From assembly GCF_902806685.2 (NCBI RefSeq), contig NC_048547.1, positions 496,001 to 560,000 on the forward strand: a stretch of 64,000 nt of DNA. The letters are read 5' to 3'. The translations under genes and the position numbers were made by a program. Source of the DNA: Maniola hyperantus. Taxonomy: Eukaryota > Arthropoda > Insecta > Lepidoptera > Nymphalidae. This document shows, piece after piece, positions 42,105 through 52,668 of this stretch (within the stretch, counting starts at the first letter, position 1; each line of letters begins with the position of its first letter). The notes beneath the pieces are model-generated. The model ran no database searches. It worked only from the letters and a program-made list of their open reading frames with translations, and was not told where the DNA came from.

Positions 42105-42510
42105 AAGCTGACAGAAAAATAAGCTGGGCTGGGCAGCATTTGGAAAATTGCGTCAAGTCTTCAATTCGTCGATACCCCAAAGCCTAAAGACGAAAGTCTT
42201 TAATGAATGTGTCCTACCTGTGATGACGTATGGTGCTGAAACGTGGACACTGACAGTTGGCCTTGTCCACAAGTTCAAAGTCGCTTAGCGGGCTATGTTG
42301 GGTAACTCTGAGGGACAAAATCCGTAACAACGAAATCCGTTGGATGACCAGAGTGACTGACATAGCCCAACGAATTAGAAATCTGTACTGGCAGTGGGCA
42401 GGCCACGTCTGCCGCAGAACCGATGGGGCAGACGTGTTCTGAAGTGGAGACCGCGTATCAGCAAGCGCAGTGTGGGACGACCTCCAACCCGCTGGACTGA
42501 CGACCTTAAG
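42105..42510 (+). pseudogene. RTE-type reverse transcriptase fragment, broken
   Basis: Reads AAFGKLRQVF, then LKTKVFNECVLPVMTYGAET and, after frame changes, IRWMTRVTDIAQRI and WQWAGHVCRRTDG: the region between the RT core and C-terminus of RTE-class elements. It has an in-frame TAG at about 42287, a frameshift at about 42300 and another stop at about 42440. Same family as 32389-32643 and 50666-50795 to judge from shared motifs. Confidence 0.85.
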
Positions 42511-42954
42511 TAAGTTTACTCTCTCTCTTCGGATCACGCTCACATAATGTACTAATTACTAGGTAATACAAATCTCTTGATCTGAATTTGGACACATAGA
42601 CAAGTGGCCAGGTTTGAAGAGTATAGTTAAATCATAACATAACTTCATATGTACCTACCTACTTAAATAATTACTGTCTACTAGGTACCTAGCATTAAAT
42701 GAGTTCAAAAAGGGCTGAGCCATCATTAATAATTATATTTGTTAGAACAGTTTTGACTACTGACCGCTTGATAAATGACAACACATTTTAGACATAATCT
42801 TGTGGTACACTGAAGTTAAAGTTGCAATAAAACATCTAGGTAATCTATTACAGAAAGGCAACTCTTTAATAATCAATTCAGTTTTCTTTGTTTAAGACAT
42901 GTAATTAAGTTCGGGACCTTGAGTTTGAGCTGTATTTTAGTGTATGTATAAAGG
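42511..42954. other. Unassigned stretch
   Basis: No repeat or exon recognised; AT-rich. Confidence 0.35.
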
Positions 42955-43215
42955 TTATCTGTCTATCTATCTGCTGGCTTTTTACAGCTCATCCGTTCAA
43001 CCAATTTTGACAAAAGGTACAAAGATCTTTCATCCTGGGGATGGATATAGCCTATTTTTAAATAAACTAGGCTCTGAAAATCGAACAGTTCCCACAAGAT
43101 AAATGAAGTTGCGAGTATAAATTATTTAGTGTGGAGCTTTGTTACATGCTGGAGAAGGAGATAGGCTACTTTTACCCTTTAAATCAGCGCGGATAAAGTC
43201 ACGGGCATCATCTAC
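42955..43215 (+). mobile_element. Degenerate Hel-1 relative
   Basis: CATCCGTTCAACCAATTTTG, GGAGATAGGCTACTTTTACC and AAAGTCACGGGCATCATCTA keep the family order; two partial interiors appear joined. Confidence 0.6.
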
Positions 43216-44683
43216 TTATTAATTAATATTATAAATAAAACTTAGACCTCATTAAGATAGATAGTAAAATAAGAAGAATAGTTCTTGTCTAATTAGCAAT
43301 TTAAAAAATTAAAGATCAATAATTTCTATTTTTTCAGTGATAACTGTGGACCAGTTAGTTACGTTATGTTAACAGCCTGTGAATGACCACACCACCTGCC
43401 TAATCCACTTTGTTAGAAGAATGCAAGTTGATTTTGCTGCATCAAGACTACACTCTACAGAATCCTCATAAGTCATCTAAGTGCAGTAACACTGCGCAAC
43501 AAACTACAGTTTTATAACAATATAAAAATTTAATAGTAAATAAAATGTTTTTTGTCTCTGCTTTTCTATTATGAACATAGTGTTTTTATAGCTAGTCATG
43601 CCATAAGATTCTTTTATAGGCATTTTAATTCATACCTACATACAACGGGCTAGCTTTTGAGACTTGCCGCCTTGATGGAGAAAAGAAGAGGAGATAGGGA
43701 CGTTCCGGAGTCTCTGGATTCATCCATACAAAACGTGAGTGAGTCTCTGGCTGAAGGAGTGAAGGGGTTGACTTACCCCGCCGCCCCCTACCGAGGCTGT
43801 TTTAAGTCAATGACAATTTTATCAAAATTAAAAATCATTTAAAAAAGTATACATCCCCGGCGGAAAATCACTCCTTCCAAGGGAATGATTTCCCTCCCCT
43901 CCCTTTTACCTCAGCTACCCCCATCAAGGCTGCACGTTTCAAAATGTTCATACAAATAAACAAAATTGAAAATTGCCTGTTACGTTCTCAATAAGCTCAT
44001 AATTAAAAAAATTGTGAGCTAATCTTTGAAGTGTTGAACCGATTTTGATGAGACTTGGTGCACAAACAGTTGGGGACAGTGTGGCTAATTCTGTTAGACG
44101 AGGTCTAAATGTATTGCTATCCTTTTCTGCAGTGCAGGGAGCTTATGAAAGGAACAGCAATACACATAAACCTGTCATTTTAATTTAGTTTTGATCATAG
44201 ATTCCCGGAAATATCCAGGCAGGCAAATTCCAGAATACTTTTTAACTATTATTAGTATCATCTGAAAACTTACTTTTTTTAGGATGAAATAAAACAAATT
44301 AAATTCTTTTGTTTAAATTTAAATTAGATACTATAAGTAGGTAGGTATGCGTATAAGTATTTTACATCAGCTGTAAAATTCATAAGGTGTATTTAAGTAG
44401 GTACATCATAAACAGTTCAAATTATATAGGTATTCTACAAGTCTGATGACCCCCAGGTTAGTTGCAGTCTTGACTCTTGAATTAAGTTAGGTTCTAGTGG
44501 CCCTAGCTTAGGTAGCTGGAAGATAGGCAACATAATCTGGTAAGTATAGGTTAGGTACCATAGATGATCTGCAACCTGAAAATAATAATTTATTTTAGAA
44601 AAATACTTAATATAATAAGCTAGCTAAATTTGGTAGGTAGGTCCATTTCATACAAAATTTTACTAACTTATACCCTTCTATAC
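43216..44683. other. Unassigned stretch
   Basis: No repeat family is confidently recognised. 43640-43930 is richer in GC and purine-rich but has no extended frame. 44040-44075 (ACCGATTTTGATGAGACTTG) is a scrap of a Helitron-like interior. Confidence 0.35.
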
Positions 44684-44775
44684 TAGATTGTGCCCGCGAT
44701 TTTGTCCGCGAGGACTACACAAATTTCAATTAGATAGATCAGTCAGTCAGCTTTTCCTTTTTTATATATAGATAA
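44684..44775 (-). mobile_element. Hel-2, large internal deletion
   Basis: CTAGATTGTGCCCGCGATTT and GACTACACAAATTTCAATTA jump to GATAGATCAGTCAGTCAG and TTTATATATAGATA. Confidence 0.7.
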
Positions 44776-45200
44776 ATTAAGTACCTACTTTCTTGTTTGT
44801 GAATGGATGCAAGTAATGGTAGGTAGTAGGTAGGTATTTTCTGTTATTGTATGTATGTTTCTTAATATACCTGGTAGGTAGGTACCTACCTAGGTTTCTA
44901 TTCTGGTGAAAAAATGGGTTGATTTTATCAGATGTAGGTACCAACTTATATGTATAATTGAATCACAAATTAATGTAAGTAGGCACCTACTTAGTAGGAA
45001 ATCTGAGCCACACGTTTGATGTACCTACCCATAAGGCTTAGAATAATATTATGTAGGTATTAGGTACCTAGGTATAGGTAGGTAATAAATTGTGCATATC
45101 TTACCTTTGCCTCAATGATCAAGGTGTGACATACTCTTTGTGATCGATCTTACAACGCTACAAGTAAATGCATTCTGCGAGCTATATGTATGGATGGCTA
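44776..45200. other. Stretch dense in GTAGGTA/TACCTAC words
   Basis: Many copies of AGGTAGGT and TACCTACC, including GGTAGGTAGGTACCTACC-like runs around 44872-44895 and 45055-45085. Simple-sequence expansion; no gene. Confidence 0.5.
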
Positions 45201-45635
45201 TCGCTGCACAAAATGATTCATCCGAGATGCACTATTATCATTATCTATCATTTTAGCCTGTGGATGTCTGTCTTCTACATCCAATCATCGCTGCACAAAA
45301 TGATTCATCCGAGATGCACTATTATCATTATCTATCATTTTAGCCTGTGGATGTCTGTCTTCTACATCCAGTCATCGCTGCACAAAATGATTCATCCGAG
45401 ATGCACTATTATCATTATCTATCATTTTAGCCTGTGGATGTCTGTCTTCTACATCCAGTCATCGCTGCACAAAATGATTCATCCGAGATGCACTATTATC
45501 ATTATCTATCATTTTAGCCTGTGGATGTCTGTCTTCTACATCCAGTCATCGCTGCACAAAATGATTCATCCGAGATGCACTATTATCATTATCTATCATT
45601 TTAGCCTGTGGATGTCTGTCTTCTACATCCAGTCT
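45201..45635 (+). repeat. 87-bp tandem array, five copies
   Basis: Units start TCGCTGCACAAAATGATTCA at 45201, 45288, 45375, 45462 and 45549 and are almost identical (one visible change, in the first unit). Because 87 is a multiple of 3, one frame stays open through the array (a 156-codon frame from 45168). That follows from the arithmetic and is not evidence for a protein. Confidence 0.95.
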
Positions 45636-45761
45636 TGAGGCATCCTCATTCAGCCACTTTACGTTAGGTACCTACTCTATAATATGAACGGTCCATCGGT
45701 CGGTACCCCACTAGGTACTTGTAGGTATGCTGTGGTACCAAATCTCAACTCAGTAGGAACG

Positions 45762-46390
45762 CAGGCATGGATTGTTCACTGCCACTTCAACTTGCTGGGT
45801 GGTTTCGACTATGTGAGAACCTGTTTCTTTGACGGATGCTCAACCAAGTACGACAGGCATGGATTGTTCACTGCCACTTCAACTTGCTGGGGGGTTTCGA
45901 CTATGTGAGAACCTGTTTCTTTGACGGATGCTCAACCCAGTACGACAGGCATGGATTGTTCACTGCCACTTCAACTTGTTGGGGGGTTTCGACTATTTGA
46001 GAACCTGTTTCTTTGACGGATGCTCAACCCAGTACGACAGGCATGGATTGTTCACTGCCACTTCAACTTGTTGGGGGGTTTCGACTATGTGAGAACCTGT
46101 TTCTTTGACGGATGCTCAACCCAGTACGACAGGCATGGATTGTTCACTGCCACTTCAACTTGCTGGGGGGTTTCGACTATGTGAGAACCTGTTTCTTTGA
46201 CGGATGCTCAACCCAGTACGACAGGCAAGGATTGTTCACTGCCACTTCAACTTACGGGGGGGTTTGGGCTATGTGAGAACCTGTTTCTTTGACGGATGCT
46301 CAACCCAGTACGACATGCATGGATTGTTCACTGTCACTTCAACTTGCTGGAGGGTTTGGGCTATGTGAGAACCTGTTTCTTTGACCGATA
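45762..46390 (+). repeat. 92-bp tandem array, about 6.8 copies
   Basis: Units start CAGGCATGGATTGTTCACTG at 45762, 45854, 45946, 46038, 46130, 46222 and 46314 (the last starts CATGCATGG). The last two units are the most diverged. Landmarks CACTGCCACTTCA, CTATGT and CGGAT match in spacing the antisense of the RTE fragment at 42330-42420, suggesting the unit was born from an RTE piece. Confidence 0.95.
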
Positions 46391-46889
46391 CACTGCGCAC
46401 ATCACAAATTACGCCGCTGAACCAAATTTAAGTTACACAATCACGACGGTTAGCTTTGACTACCTTCCCAAACATTCTCCTTGCCTCCGTGGGCAAATTA
46501 AGGCACTTCACTTATTAAATTTCATCATTTTGTTTAATTATCAATAAGCTTTCACGCTTCTCTCACCGAGTATTTTTTGGTGAGTTACAATTCGACTATC
46601 GACTCGTATCCATAAGCGAAAATGACGTCATTTACTAGTTTTAGGACGTCAAACTTAGGACTCGTACTGCCAAATTACTCGATATTGGTATTGGTGTAGG
46701 TAAACGCAAACCATTCTCGATGGTGACGTAGTTATGTGGTAATTGGTATCGTAAAGTTGAAAGCTATACTCGCAAACACTCGATCATCTTTAGTTCGCAA
46801 TATTTCCGCTGTGTCGCTGCCTGTAGATGTATGGAAACAGTCGATTTCGACTTTGGTATTTTTAAAACTATGAAATCTTATACTAACTG
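46391..46889. other. Unassigned stretch
   Basis: No known repeats; AATGACGTCATTTAC at about 46620 contains a palindromic CRE-like word. No exon. Confidence 0.35.
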
Positions 46890-47252
46890 TACTGTTCGTG
46901 CGCGTACTGTGCACGGTTCGTGCGCCACAGTCCACACTATGGGAATTTTGTTACATTGCATGATACATTGCGACAATGTGGACGGTAAATTTTTTCATTG
47001 CGTGTTACATTGCATGTTACGTTACAGCAATCTGTACCCGCCTTCAAGCCGCGCGCGGACCGATCCGTGGTATTTTGTCGGTTTTTCGGCAAACACAAAG
47101 GGGCGCGCAGTGTACGCGGGGCAGCAGGTGGCAGCAGCATGGAGGTTCATAGTGAATGCGCGGTAAGAGCGCGCCACACGTCCACTTGCGAACATGCAGT
47201 GAAAGGCAGAATGATACATTGCATGTTACCTTGCACCAATCTGTACACACCT
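46890..47252 (-). repeat. Rep-P copy 2
   Basis: Inverted relative of 41090: TTACATTGCATGATACATTG, CACAAAGGGGCGCGC and GATACATTGCATGTTACC, ending near CCAATCTGTACACACC. It contains GC-rich additions not in copy 1. Six overlapping short frames here come from the repeat itself. Confidence 0.7.
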
Positions 47253-47386
47253 TAAGGCAAACTAGGGCGCGAGATTACGAAGAGTTGGGTTAGTGAGTCT
47301 GCGCTTCAGATATCTTCAGGGATCTTCTATCAACTGTCAGGGAGCGTCAGCTCGAGCACAGACCACCAACAACTCCAACTAACAAT

Positions 47387-47868
47387 TCTTCTTCTTCTTC
47401 AAGTGCCATCTCCTACCGAAGGTTGGCAATCATTAAGGCTAACTGGATCTTGTTTACTGCTGCCCTAAACAGTGATCTTGTACTCATGTTAAACCACTGG
47501 CGAAGGTTCTTGAGCCAGGATATTCGTCTACGGCCAGGTCTACGTCTGCCTTTTATCTTGCCCTGTATTATAAGCTGCAGTAGATCGTATTTTGGGTTGC
47601 GCATAACATGGCCCAGATATTCGAGCTTTCTCCTTTGCACACATTTAAGTAACTCAGTGGACTTCCCCATTATTTGCAGCACGGTGGTATTGCGTACACG
47701 ATCTCTCCATGAGATTCGCAACATTCGCCTGTACACCCACATCTCGAACGCCTCCAGCTTGTTGCTCATCGCTTGCGTTAAAGTCCAGGCTTCGACTCCA
47801 TACAATAAAACTGAGAAAACATAGCACCGTGCCAACCGCATCCGAAGCGGTATTTTTAACGGTATTTT
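47387..47868 (-). pseudogene. LINE reverse transcriptase C-terminal fragment, recent insertion
   Basis: An uninterrupted minus-strand frame (47413-47871) encodes the C-terminal part of an RTE/jockey-like ORF: LLYGVEAWTLTQ, EMWVYRRMLRISWRDRVRN, then RRKLEYLGHVMRN and a basic GRRRPGRRRISWLKNLRQW. These are the usual features downstream of the RT core. The 3' end is a short GAA-repeat tail at 47387-47400. The insertion is bracketed by a perfect 11-bp duplication CAACTAACAAT (47376-47386 and 47869-47879), so the copy is 5'-truncated by its own insertion. RT catalytic motifs are absent, so it cannot act alone. The family differs from 32389-32643, whose tail is GAT. Confidence 0.9.
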
Positions 47869-47891
47869 CAACTAACAATACATAACGATAA

Positions 47892-47948
47892 AGCAGCTAT
47901 TGGGAAAAAATTAACTCGTTATGAATTAGTTTTTTCCCAATAGCTGCT
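47892..47948. repeat. Hairpin
   Basis: AGCAGCTATTGGGAAAAAA and its exact complement (47930-47948) enclose 19 bp. It could be a very short MITE or remnant. Confidence 0.8.
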
Positions 47949-48181
47949 CTACTGGGAAAATCCATTAGTAGGTCACTGAGGACACAATTTATTCGAAACC
48001 GAAATAATATTCGAATTAATTGCAAGTAATTTGGAATTCTGCGTATGTTTGTTCAATTATAAATCCTAAAACAATTTCACTAACGCGTTTGTTCATTCCG
48101 CATCGTTGCATCTAAATATATTTTGTGTGCGGAACCAAAATGAAAACGTATTTTAATATTTATTTTATTTATTTATTTATT

Positions 48182-48495
48182 TAGGGTTCCGTACCTCAAA
48201 AGGAAAAACGGAAGCCTTTTAGGATCACTAATTTGTTGTCTGTCTGTCTGTCTGTCTGTCGGTATGTCAAGTAACATACAGGGTACTTCCCGTTGACCTA
48301 GAATCATGAAATTTGGCAGGTAGGTAAGTCTTATAGCAGACTAAATTATGGTCATCAACTAATAATTAGTATTTTTAATTTTCGAAGTAAGATAACTAAA
48401 TCAAGTGGGGTATCATATGGAAGGGCTTCATTTGTGCATTCTAAAACAGATTTTTATTTATTTTTATGCATCACAGTTTTTCAATTATCGGAATT
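48182..48495 (-). repeat. Rep-A, right end lost
   Basis: AGGGTTCCGTACCTCAAAAG at the left, then TTGACCTAGAATCATGAAAT; it stops before the GAGTCTGACTCGC end and gives way to Rep-F. Confidence 0.8.
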
Positions 48496-48506
48496 ATTGA
48501 GTAGAA

Positions 48507-48738
48507 AATATCGGTCAAGTGCCAGTTGGACTCGCACATTAAAGGTTCCGTATCGTACCGTACCGTCAGGTACAAGATATAAGACTTTTTTTAATAATTC
48601 ATGCTGGCCATTTTGTAGTTTTTATTATTTGTTGTTACAGTGTTAAATGTAAATACACGTTATGACAACTCTTTACCTATTACAGTTTACGAGATAGTAA
48701 TAGGGTCCCGTTGGCACCCTTCGGGCACGGAACCCTAA
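48507..48738 (+). repeat. Rep-F, short form
   Basis: TCGGTCAAGTGCCAGTTGGA to CACCCTTCGGGCACGGAACC, then CTAAAAA. Back to back with Rep-A. Confidence 0.75.
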
Positions 48739-49172
48739 AAAGCAAAAACAGCAGGTTCAAGTGTACAATAATAATTCAAAGTGATTTCAGAACCTCAATA
48801 TGAGCTTTCATTATAGAATCAACCAACTGTAAAGCAAAACACCTAATCTTGTTTATCAGGATCTGAAAGAAGTTATAAATACCCCACTTTTGTTATAATT
48901 ACCCCACTTTTGCAGTGTATTTACCTGGAAATTTCATGTGTAAATATATTATGACGGATTTTCCCATTTCCATTGCTTTTGTAGATACAAGAGCTTAATC
49001 AATCTTGTGTTAAATATACCTCGGAGATAGATTATGATGTTCAGTTGGACAGAAAAGGGTCGAGAAAGCTTAGGTTAGGTATAACATAGGTATTATCGTT
49101 CAGATATGTTGCCTTAGATGTTAGCGAATGCCTTACCTCTATCTATATGTACATTGATAGAATTTATCTTCT
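48739..49172. other. Unassigned stretch
   Basis: TACCCCACTTTTG occurs twice near 48880-48915; otherwise nothing recognised. Confidence 0.35.
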
Positions 49173-49611
49173 AACTAGCTTATGCTCGCGACTTCGTCCG
49201 CGTGGACTACACAAATTTCAAACCTCTATTTCACCCCCTTAGCGGGTTGAATTTTCAAAAATCCTTTCTTAGCGGATGTCTACGTAGTAAGTAGTAACTT
49301 AGAAAATTGAAAATACCTACTAATATTTGTTCATGAACACATTTCATTTTTTTCTGTGATGTAATCACAAATTCACAGTTTTCGGATTTATTCCTTTACT
49401 TGTGCTGTAAGACCTACTTACCTCCCAAATTTCATGATTGTAGGTCAACGGGAAGTACCCTATAGGTTTTCTTGACCAACACGACGGACAGACGGACAGA
49501 CATACAGACAGACAACAAAGTGATCCTATAAGGGTTCCTTTTTTCCTTTTGAGGTACGGAACCCAAAAAAAGACTAAATTCACGCAAATGAAGTCGCGGG
49601 CATCATCTAGT
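49173..49611 (+). mobile_element. Rep-A between inverted Helitron 3' ends
   Basis: 49173-49290 is Hel-2 in - (ACTAGCTTATGCTCGCGACT). 49345-49569 is the Rep-A 3' half in +. 49570-49611 is a Hel-1 3' end in + (CAAATGAAGTCGCGGGCATC then ATCTAGT). Outer ends are thus inverted CTAG termini, as in the composites at 8505 and 12987. Confidence 0.7.
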
Positions 49612-49799
49612 TGTGATTAAAGCCGAATACAATAATTATAGGTAAGTATACAAAGCCGGGACTTGTTAGTTCAAAACATATCCACGTATTGTGAATCGTA
49701 ACTTGTACAACAAACAGTATTGCAGAACAACGATTGTAATACGCGTACAAATTCATAACTCTGGACGTACGTTATTTCGGCTTTATTGTATCCCGCGGC

Positions 49800-50215
49800 T
49801 CAATCAATGGCCGGCCTTTGCTAACACAGGTACTGTCGTAGACTGACAAGATTGTTCTGTATAAATAATTCCGTGGCGGCCGGAGCGGCGGCTACTAAGG
49901 CAGAAAGGGCCAAGAGGCGCAAATATGAGAATATAGAAAATAGTTTCATATTTGTGCCTTTTGGGGTGGAGCCCATGGGTTCGTGGGGCGAGGATGCTAG
50001 ATCCTTTTTTAAGGACCTTTCATCCCGTCTCGCGGAATCCACGGGGGACCGGAGGGCTGGCAGTTACCTCGGTCAGCATATTAGTCTGGCCATTCAACGA
50101 GGTAACGCTGCCAGCGTTCCCAGCACCCTGCCTCGTTGCGGTGGTTTAGATGATATTTTCGATTTGTAATTTTTATAAATAAATTAAATAAAAATATTTT
50201 TTATTTTTTTATACT
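49800..50215 (+). pseudogene. LINE ORF C-terminal domain and 3' tail
   Basis: A frame from about 49870 to a TAA at 50167-50169 encodes AERAKRRKYENI, then FVPFGVEPMGSWGEDA, STGDRRAGSYLGQ and ISLAIQRGNAASV, ending LDDIFDL. This is a C-terminal domain I recognise from insect and cnidarian non-LTR element proteins; its function is unknown to me. Just upstream (49800-49870) a worn part of the same ORF has at least one in-frame stop. AATAAATTAAATAAA and an AT-rich tail follow. A second copy of the domain is at 54045-54366 in the opposite orientation. Confidence 0.7.
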
Positions 50216-50317
50216 AATATACACGGACTTAGTAATAAACTGAAGAACATGTTAAGTAACCTAACTTATGAAGCTACTGAAAAGCTAATTCGTAATACAT
50301 ACATATAATAAGAATAT

Positions 50318-50425
50318 ACACACTCATTCACGCTCACACATACATACACACACAAACACACACACAAACACACACTCATACACAAACCCATACACCGAAA
50401 CACGCGCGCGCTCATACACACTCTA
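50318..50425 (+). repeat. CA-rich low-complexity tract
   Basis: Irregular ACACACA and CATACA repeats, with a CGCGCGCG core at about 50403. Confidence 0.9.
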
Positions 50426-50665
50426 AAGTAAGAATAATAATTTTTGTCATTGCATATCTGGGAAGAGACTGACCCCCATGACACGGGTTAACCTAGTTTT
50501 TGGGTCGAGGGTAATTTTAAGCCAAGTAGTAAAGTTGTAACTAATTAGTTAGTTAGTATGATAATGATTTTGTACTATTTAAAGTAAAGTTTAATTATAT
50601 AACACGTGGGTGACACGTGGGTGACGTGGGGTTCAATTAAACTTTTACAAGTACTTTTGAAAAAG

Positions 50666-50795
50666 TACCTGTGATGACGTATGGCGCTGAGACGTGGACA
50701 CTTGGCCTTGTCCAGGAGTTCAAAGTCGCTCAGCGTGCTATGGAGCGGGCCATGTTGGGTGTCTCTCTGAGGGACAAAATCCGTAACGCCTATCA
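50666..50795 (+). pseudogene. RTE-type reverse transcriptase scrap
   Basis: VMTYGAETW, then LGLVQEFKVAQRAMERAMLG and VSLRDKIRN: the same segment as at 42220-42330, here without the stop and frameshift. It is cut off by a Hel-2-like piece. Confidence 0.85.
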
Positions 50796-50993
50796 GCAAC
50801 AGACAGACTTTCATAAACACTTCCACCCCCCATTTATCCCCCTCAGGGGTGGAATTTCGAAAAATCCTTTCTTCGTGGATACCTACTCTTCACAAAGAAC
50901 ACACCCTCCTCTCTAGGATTAGTGGTTTAGGCTGTGCGTTGATAGGTATATACTTAAGTCGGTCAGTCAGGACTTTGAATTTTAAATATATAG
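50796..50993 (-). mobile_element. Hel-2-like fragment
   Basis: CCCCCTCAGGGGTGGAATTT, GGCTGTGCGTTGATAGG and a GTCGGTCAGTCAG run to TTTAAATATATAGATT. Confidence 0.6.
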
Positions 50994-51394
50994 ATTTTAT
51001 TTGGATACACTTGCGCAAGGAAGCCTCTAAGCGGGTAAAGCCGCCAGATTAGTAGTCAAAGGACAATAATAGACGTGCTCACAGAATTGTAAATTATTTC
51101 GGTATTTATTTGACCTAAATGTGATACACTATCGATGTATTTATATCTATGCCTTCTATGCCTTTGTGCCTGTGTTTCAATCGTTTGTATAGAATAGATA
51201 TTATCATCAGAAAGGCAGTGGATAATTTTAGTGTGTCCAAAATGACTTGTTTCTAAATATAAAACCAAATCATAATTTGCCGTGTCCTAATGCTGACAAC
51301 CTATCGATAATCTACTACTGAGTATGGTCTCCTCATAGAATGAAAAGGTTTACGCCATGACACGGGTTAACCTAGTTTAAGGGTTGAGGGTAAC
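50994..51394. other. Unassigned; LINE-like phrase
   Basis: CATGACACGGGTTAACCTAG occurs at 51356 and also at 50478, suggesting an unnamed repeat 3' end. No gene. Confidence 0.4.
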
Positions 51395-51518
51395 CTAAAT
51401 ATATAAAAGGAAAAGGTGACTGACTGACTGATCTATCAACGCACTCCTCAAACCACTGTATAGATCGGCACGAAATGTGGCATGCAGATAGCTATTATGA
51501 CGTAGACATCCGATAAAC
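51395..51518 (+). mobile_element. Hel-2 fragment
   Basis: AATATATAAAAGGAAAAGGT, GACTGACTGACTGATCTATC and GCATGCAGATAGCTATTATG. Confidence 0.75.
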
Positions 51519-51668
51519 CATGACCAATATTCCCCTTTTCCCGCCAACTAGGTGAAGTTTGTGCTAAGAGTGGGTAACGTAGGTACGACAATAGTGCAAC
51601 GGGTGGGATTTGAACAGTCAATCTTTCAGATTTTAGTCCGCTCCTTTAACCGTTGAGCGATTGGGGCT
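51519..51668 (-). mobile_element. SINE-E, inverted
   Basis: Reverse complement carries AGCCCCAATCGCTCAACGG, a GGACTAAAATCTGAAAG anticodon region and GTTCAAATCCCACCCGTTGC, then GTCGTACCTACG and AGGGGAATATTGGTCA. Confidence 0.75.
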
Positions 51669-51944
51669 TTTAGGAGCTATAATCCTCTGTAGCCTTTCCA
51701 TGTTGGCAGTTTAAAGCAAACTGTTTCATATAAACGGCTTGAGCTTCGTCAGTAAATACGCATCACAGGTTTCGCTGAGCTTCCAGTCGAGTGCAGAGTT
51801 CTCTGCATCGACATCGACACTGCTCGACCATGCGAGCGAACCTGGGAGTCAAACATTTACGTAACGACCTTTGACTGACGACGCAGACTTGACTTTACTT
51901 AAATACGACAGATATAAGGGTGCAAAGTTGAGTCTGTTATTTTT

Positions 51945-52331
51945 TAGGGTTCCGTACTTCAAAAGGAAAAACGGAACCCTTATAGGATCACTTTGTTGTC
52001 TGTCTGTCTGTCAAGAAAACTTCAGGGTACTTCCCGTTGACCATGAAATTTGGCACGTAGGTAGGTCCTATAGCAGACATTCAGGAAAAATTCTGAAAAC
52101 CGTAAATTTGTGGTCCTGAACTAATAATTAGTATTTTCAATTTTCGAAGTAAGATAACTATATCAAGTGGGGTATCTTATGAAAGGACTTCACCTGTGCA
52201 TTCTAAAACAGATTTTTATTTATTTATATGTATCATAGTTTTTAAATTATCGTGCAAAATGTCGAAAAAATACGACTGTAGTACGGAACCCTCGTTGCGC
52301 GAGCCTGACTCTCACTTGGCTGGTTTTTTTT
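51945..52331 (-). repeat. Rep-A, near full-length
   Basis: AGGGTTCCGTACTTCAAAAG to GCCTGACTCTCACTTGGCTG; both end hairpins retained. Confidence 0.85.
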
Positions 52332-52448
52332 TTCAGTATACCGTACAAGATGTGGCCCCAGGCCCACACATTCTCAAAACCTCTCCCTTACTCAAACTTT
52401 ATAGTCTACATCTCCTGAGGATGTTCCGGTGTTGGAGTGAAACATACA

Positions 52449-52668
52449 TCCATACTAATATTATAAATGCGAAAGTGTCTGTCTGTCTGTCTATCTGTCT
52501 GTCTGCCTGCTAGCTTTTCACAGCCCAAACGTTCAACCGATTTTGATGAAATAGATTTAGCTATATAAGCTAACGCCCGGGGAACGTTTTATTCCGGAAA
52601 ATTGTAGAATTCCTACGGGATTTTAAAAAACCTCAAACCTAGCGGACGAAGTCGCGGGCATCATCTAA
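52449..52668 (+). mobile_element. Hel-1 variant, full-length
   Basis: TCCATACTAATATTATAAAT at the left, a GTCTGTCTGTCTATCTGTC run, TTTTCACAGCCC, then GCGGACGAAGTCGCGGGCAT and a CTAA end (CTRR type). Confidence 0.85.

Noticed and set aside
45168..45638. 156-codon open frame
   Set aside because: It is made of the 87-bp tandem repeat; the frame is open only because the period is a multiple of three. No start context or family match.
45201..46390. CRISPR-like array
   Set aside because: Both arrays are head-to-tail repeats without unique spacers, and the window is clearly animal DNA.
46890..47255. Several overlapping short ORFs on both strands
   Set aside because: All lie in the Rep-P repeat, whose GC-rich spacers lack stops in many frames at once.
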